Translations under genes and position numbers: made by a program
The notes under the pieces: model-generated
Told to the model about the DNA's origin: nothing
Databases searched by the model: none
What the model saw: only the letters and a program-made list of their open reading frames with translations
Shown here: positions 61,471-64,000 of the stretch, piece after piece
Layout: each line of letters starts with the position of its first letter
Position numbering within the stretch: the stretch's first letter is position 1
Origin: Bacillus horti
GTDB taxonomy: Bacteria > Bacillota > Bacilli > Caldalkalibacillales > JCM-10596
Direction: 5' to 3'
Assembly (NCBI RefSeq): GCF_030813115.1
Contig: NZ_JAUSTY010000014.1
Coordinates: 1-64,000 of the forward strand
DNA length: 64,000 nucleotides

Positions 61471-62361
61471 GTGAAAAAGGCAAGAATCATATATAATCCC
61501 TCTGCAGGAAGAGAGGCTGTACGCAAAGCTCTTCCAGATCTGCTAGAACGACTTGAGCGGGCTGGCTATGAGACCTCCTCTCATGCGACAACAGGAGAAG
61601 GTGATGCCCAGCGAGCCGCTGAATACGCTGTCAAAAGGAAGTTCGATGTTGTTGTAGCAGCAGGAGGAGATGGTACTGTTTATGAGGTTATTAATGGTCT
61701 AGCTGAGCATCAGTACAGACCAGCTTTAGGTATCATTCCTGGTGGAACAACAAATGACTTTGCGCGGGCCCTTCAACTGCCGAAGGATATGGAGGAAGCG
61801 GCAAGTGTAATTGCCGGAGGATATAAGAAACCATTAGATATTGGAAAAGTAAATCAGAAGTATTTCATTAATATTGCTGGTGGAGGGACAATAACGGAGC
61901 TAACGTATGAGGTGCCGAGCAAATGGAAGACAATGCTTGGTCAGCTAGCCTATTATGCGAAAGGTCTTGAGAAGCTAGTATTTCTGAAACCCACAAGGAT
62001 GAAAGTAGAGTCTAAGGAAATGACATTTGATGAAGAAATAATGCTTTTTCTTGTGGCCAATAGTCATTCCGTTGGTGGATTAAAGAAGATCGCACCAGAC
62101 GCTGATCTGAGTGATGGTTACTTTGATGTCCTAGCTGTTAAGAAAACCTCTATTCCTGATTTTATTAAGATAGCCACACAAGCCCTGCGGGGGGAGCATC
62201 TTAAAGACCCGAGTGTCATTTATTTTCAAACAGCTGAGCTACAAGTGACGTCAGAGGAATCTGTACAGCTTAATTTAGACGGGGAATTAGGTGGAACATT
62301 GCCAGCTAGGTTTAGAGTTTTACATAAGCATCTTCAAATCTTTACCCCGCCAGATAAATGA
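61471..62361 (+). CDS. dgkB: Diacylglycerol kinase DgkB (YerQ)
   Basis: DgkB phosphorylates diacylglycerol left over from lipoteichoic acid synthesis, returning it to phospholipid synthesis. The 296 residues have ARIIYNPSAGRE, the nucleotide motif VVAAGGDGTVYEVINGL near residue 62 and GIIPGGTTNDFAR, plus NIAGGG and SDGYFDV in the C-terminal half. GTG 61471 has AGGTGG five bases ahead and fits the usual KKARIIYNP start; ATG 61468 is one codon earlier. Synteny with gatCAB matches Bacillus yerQ. Confidence 0.94.
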   Translation: MKKARIIYNPSAGREAVRKALPDLLERLERAGYETSSHATTGEGDAQRAAEYAVKRKFDVVVAAGGDGTVYEVINGLAEHQYRPALGIIPGGTTNDFARALQLPKDMEEAASVIAGGYKKPLDIGKVNQKYFINIAGGGTITELTYEVPSKWKTMLGQLAYYAKGLEKLVFLKPTRMKVESKEMTFDEEIMLFLVANSHSVGGLKKIAPDADLSDGYFDVLAVKKTSIPDFIKIATQALRGEHLKDPSVIYFQTAELQVTSEESVQLNLDGELGGTLPARFRVLHKHLQIFTPPDK

Positions 62362-62383
62362 ATCCTGATCCACTTAGACAAAG

Positions 62384-62408
62384 CACCTAGACGAAGGTGC
62401 TTTTTTAA
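62384..62408 (+). terminator. Terminator of dgkB
   Basis: AAGCACCT and AGGTGCTT form an 8-bp stem around a six-base loop, followed by six T's. Confidence 0.85.
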
Positions 62409-62412
62409 AAAG

Positions 62413-62471
62413 ACAGAACGTATATGAACTCTACAAACGTATATGAACTCTACAGAACGTATTTAAACTCT
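62413..62471. repeat. Three ~19-20 bp tandem repeats
   Basis: Units of the form ACAGAACGTATATGAACTCT lie at 62413-62432, 62433-62451 and 62452-62471, nearly identical. The remainder of the gap up to 62830 shows no gene. Confidence 0.85.
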
Positions 62472-62830
62472 GCACATCTAGCAAAGCAATAGAGGCATGG
62501 AGCTTATGTAACAGAGTCTCTATACTTTCTTTATGCAACTTTTTATCAATCTACTCGTTTAACATTATGGGGGTAAGGTTTAATTAAGAAAAAAGAGGCT
62601 ATATTAGAGGAAGAGAGTGAAGCTATGTACAGCTATCACAGCCGTTATAGCACTCTATAGTCGTGTATGGCTATGTGTTTGTTAAAACAGGTTTAAACAA
62701 TGAATCAGCTTTAAACTCTCATATGTACAGAAGCCAGAAATAAAAGAGTATTCTCGAATTCTTATAGAGGGTTATGAGAGTACAGAACCTATTACGTTTA
62801 TGTAGGGTTATTATTTAGGAGGTTAAAAGT

Positions 62831-63724
62831 ATGATATTTTTAAATAAAAGAGTAAAGAATACGATGATTTATTCCGCTCTCCTGAGTATGCTATTATTTG
62901 TTTTTCCTATCATGGTTTCGGCCGATGCGATTGAAGGGACAACGGTGGTTACGCTAGGGGAAAATCTAACACAGGAGCAGCAAAACCAGTTATTACGTGA
63001 GATGGGTGTCGCTGACGATGTTGAGATTATCTATGTATCCAATGCTGAGGAACACCAGTATCTTGGTAGCTATATTGACAGTGCAACCATAGGAACTAGA
63101 GCTATTTCCTCAGCAAAAATAACCCTTACCCCCGAAGGTGCAGGACTTAACGTCGACACGAATAATATTACTAGAATTACAGAAGCAATGTATCTAAATG
63201 CCTTGGTTACGGCAGGAGTTCAAGATGCAGATGTATATGTGACAGCTCCTTTTGGTGTGTCTGGTACAGCAGGTTTAACCGGTGTGATGAAGGCTTTTGA
63301 GGTAGCTACAGATACAACAATTAGCGAGGAGCAGAAGCAGGTTGCTAATGAAGAAATGGTTCGAACGTCTGAGCTAGGAGAGAAGTTTGGAACAGATAAA
63401 GCGACAGAGCTTATGACAAGACTTAAAGAAGAGCTTGGAGATACAAAGCTAGAGACGGATGAGGATTATCGAAATCTGATTCTACGTATTGCTGGCGAAT
63501 TAAATATCAACCTTAACGATGATGATGTAAATGCTTTAGTTCACCTTTTAAAAAGATTAAAAGGCTTAAATATTGATTGGAATCAGGTTGGAAATCAGCT
63601 GAAAAATATCCGAGATAATATAGGTGAAATTTTAGATCGTGAGGAAACACGCAATTTCATTCGTCAATTTTTAGATTTCGTGATTCAAATAGTGGATTCC
63701 ATTAAGTCTTGGTTTTCATCTTAA
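62831..63724 (+). CDS. Secreted DUF1002 protein (YpuA-like)
   Basis: A 297-residue exported protein. The Sec signal peptide spans about 1-33 with cleavage after VSADA-type small residues (MVSADA). The body matches DUF1002/YpuA: VVTLGENLTQEQQNQLLREMGV, YLGSYIDSATIGTRAISSAKI and VTAPFGVSGTAGLTGVMKAFE. The function is unknown; YpuA-like genes of Bacillus are linked to the cell envelope. TTAGGAGG precedes the ATG. Confidence 0.87.
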   Translation: MIFLNKRVKNTMIYSALLSMLLFVFPIMVSADAIEGTTVVTLGENLTQEQQNQLLREMGVADDVEIIYVSNAEEHQYLGSYIDSATIGTRAISSAKITLTPEGAGLNVDTNNITRITEAMYLNALVTAGVQDADVYVTAPFGVSGTAGLTGVMKAFEVATDTTISEEQKQVANEEMVRTSELGEKFGTDKATELMTRLKEELGDTKLETDEDYRNLILRIAGELNINLNDDDVNALVHLLKRLKGLNIDWNQVGNQLKNIRDNIGEILDREETRNFIRQFLDFVIQIVDSIKSWFSS

Positions 63725-63762
63725 AACATATGGATAATAGTCGAGATAAAGCACGGAAGAAC

Positions 63763-63802
63763 AAACCATCCTCTTACTACTAAGTTTGAGGATGGTTTTT
63801 AT
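63763..63802. terminator. Terminator between convergent genes
   Basis: ACCATCCTC and GAGGATGGT form a 9-bp stem followed by TTTTTA. It closes the DUF1002 gene and lies just past the stop of the minus-strand gene. Confidence 0.8.
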
Positions 63803-63806
63803 AGCA

Positions 63807-64000
63807 TTATGAAGAAACAGACGGTTCAGTTGCTTGGGCTGGAGAGGTAAACAGCTTTTTACTATACCAAACTCCGACAAAAGCTAAGCATAAGATCATG
63901 CCTAAAATAGATAGAGAAATAGAGACTCCTGTATGTACAATCGTTTGTGTAAAAAAGCCAATCAAGCTAACCCGCATGCCCATACCAACCGCTTGAAAAA
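63807..64000 (-). CDS. C-terminal end of a membrane transporter, MFS-like (partial)
   Basis: Minus-strand frame open from the window edge to TAA at 63807, giving the last ~64 residues of a protein. Two hydrophobic helices are visible: one around VSLIGFFTQTIVHTGVSISL, the other ILGMILCLAFVGVWY. A polar tail ending EPSVSS follows. The pattern fits the last helices of a major facilitator transporter, but the fragment is too short to be sure. The start lies beyond the window. Confidence 0.55.
   Translation of the reverse strand, partial: FQAVGMGMRVSLIGFFTQTIVHTGVSISLSILGMILCLAFVGVWYSKKLFTSPAQATEPSVSS

Noticed and set aside
62472-62830. Possible tRNA or small RNA in the gap before the DUF1002 gene
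   Set aside because: No cloverleaf, CCA end or conserved T-loop sequence was found, only AT-rich sequence after a tandem repeat.

Overview
The window looks like a chromosomal segment of a low-to-medium G+C Bacillota, most likely a member of the Bacillaceae. Evidence: strong AGGAGG-type ribosome binding sites, GTG and TTG starts, sigma-A type promoters, a purEKBCSQLFMNHD operon in Bacillus order, and the syntenic series yerA-yerB-yerC-pcrB-pcrA-ligA ... camS ... gatCAB-dgkB known from Bacillus subtilis. No rRNA, tRNA, CRISPR array or transposase was seen.

Layout. (1) 1-2800: a duplicated terminator-like block, an alpha/beta hydrolase and a membrane-anchored metallophosphoesterase. (2) 2900-16850: the complete twelve-gene operon for de novo IMP synthesis. 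Its leader carries PurR boxes, a sigma-A promoter, a guanine aptamer, directly followed by a ykkC-type aptamer of the PRPP class, and two terminator hairpins. (3) 16900-26420, minus strand: a compact RiPP gene cluster. From upstream to downstream it holds a 50-residue precursor peptide too short for a usual ORF cutoff, a full-length LanB-type dehydratase, a second SpaB_C-like protein (candidate pyridine synthase), an Ocin-ThiF-like partner, a YcaO cyclodehydratase, a SagB-type dehydrogenase and a MATE exporter. This is the enzyme set of a thiopeptide, but the predicted core has only one cysteine. A CAAX-type membrane protease lies just upstream. (4) 27880-37284: a YgiT-type zinc-finger protein, yerA, yerB, yerC, pcrB, pcrA and ligA. 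(5) 37489-41823: membrane proteins, a signal-less BtuF-like protein overlapping a Toprim protein, and a sodium:solute symporter. (6) 41967-52121: branched-chain amino acid genes, with leuCD divergent from ilvBNC-leuAB-ilvE. The shared intergenic region carries candidate CodY boxes and a ykkC subtype 2a (ppGpp) riboswitch. (7) 52430-64000: camS, a P5C dehydrogenase, a MraY/TagO-like transferase, a double-MerR regulator, gatCAB, a GNAT acetyltransferase, diacylglycerol kinase, a DUF1002 secreted protein and the end of an MFS-like transporter.

How the parts work together. The purine leader appears to integrate DNA-level PurR control (itself PRPP-responsive in Bacillus) with RNA sensing of guanine and PRPP. 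The ilv leader appears to integrate CodY (GTP and branched-chain amino acids) with ppGpp. One 64-kb stretch therefore couples purine and branched-chain amino acid synthesis to the PRPP/GTP/(p)ppGpp state of the cell. The thiopeptide-like cluster sits as an insertion between purD and yerA relative to the B. subtilis gene order. It is the most likely undescribed system here.

Limits: all calls come from reading the sequence by eye and recalling family features. No database search, folding program or codon statistics were run.
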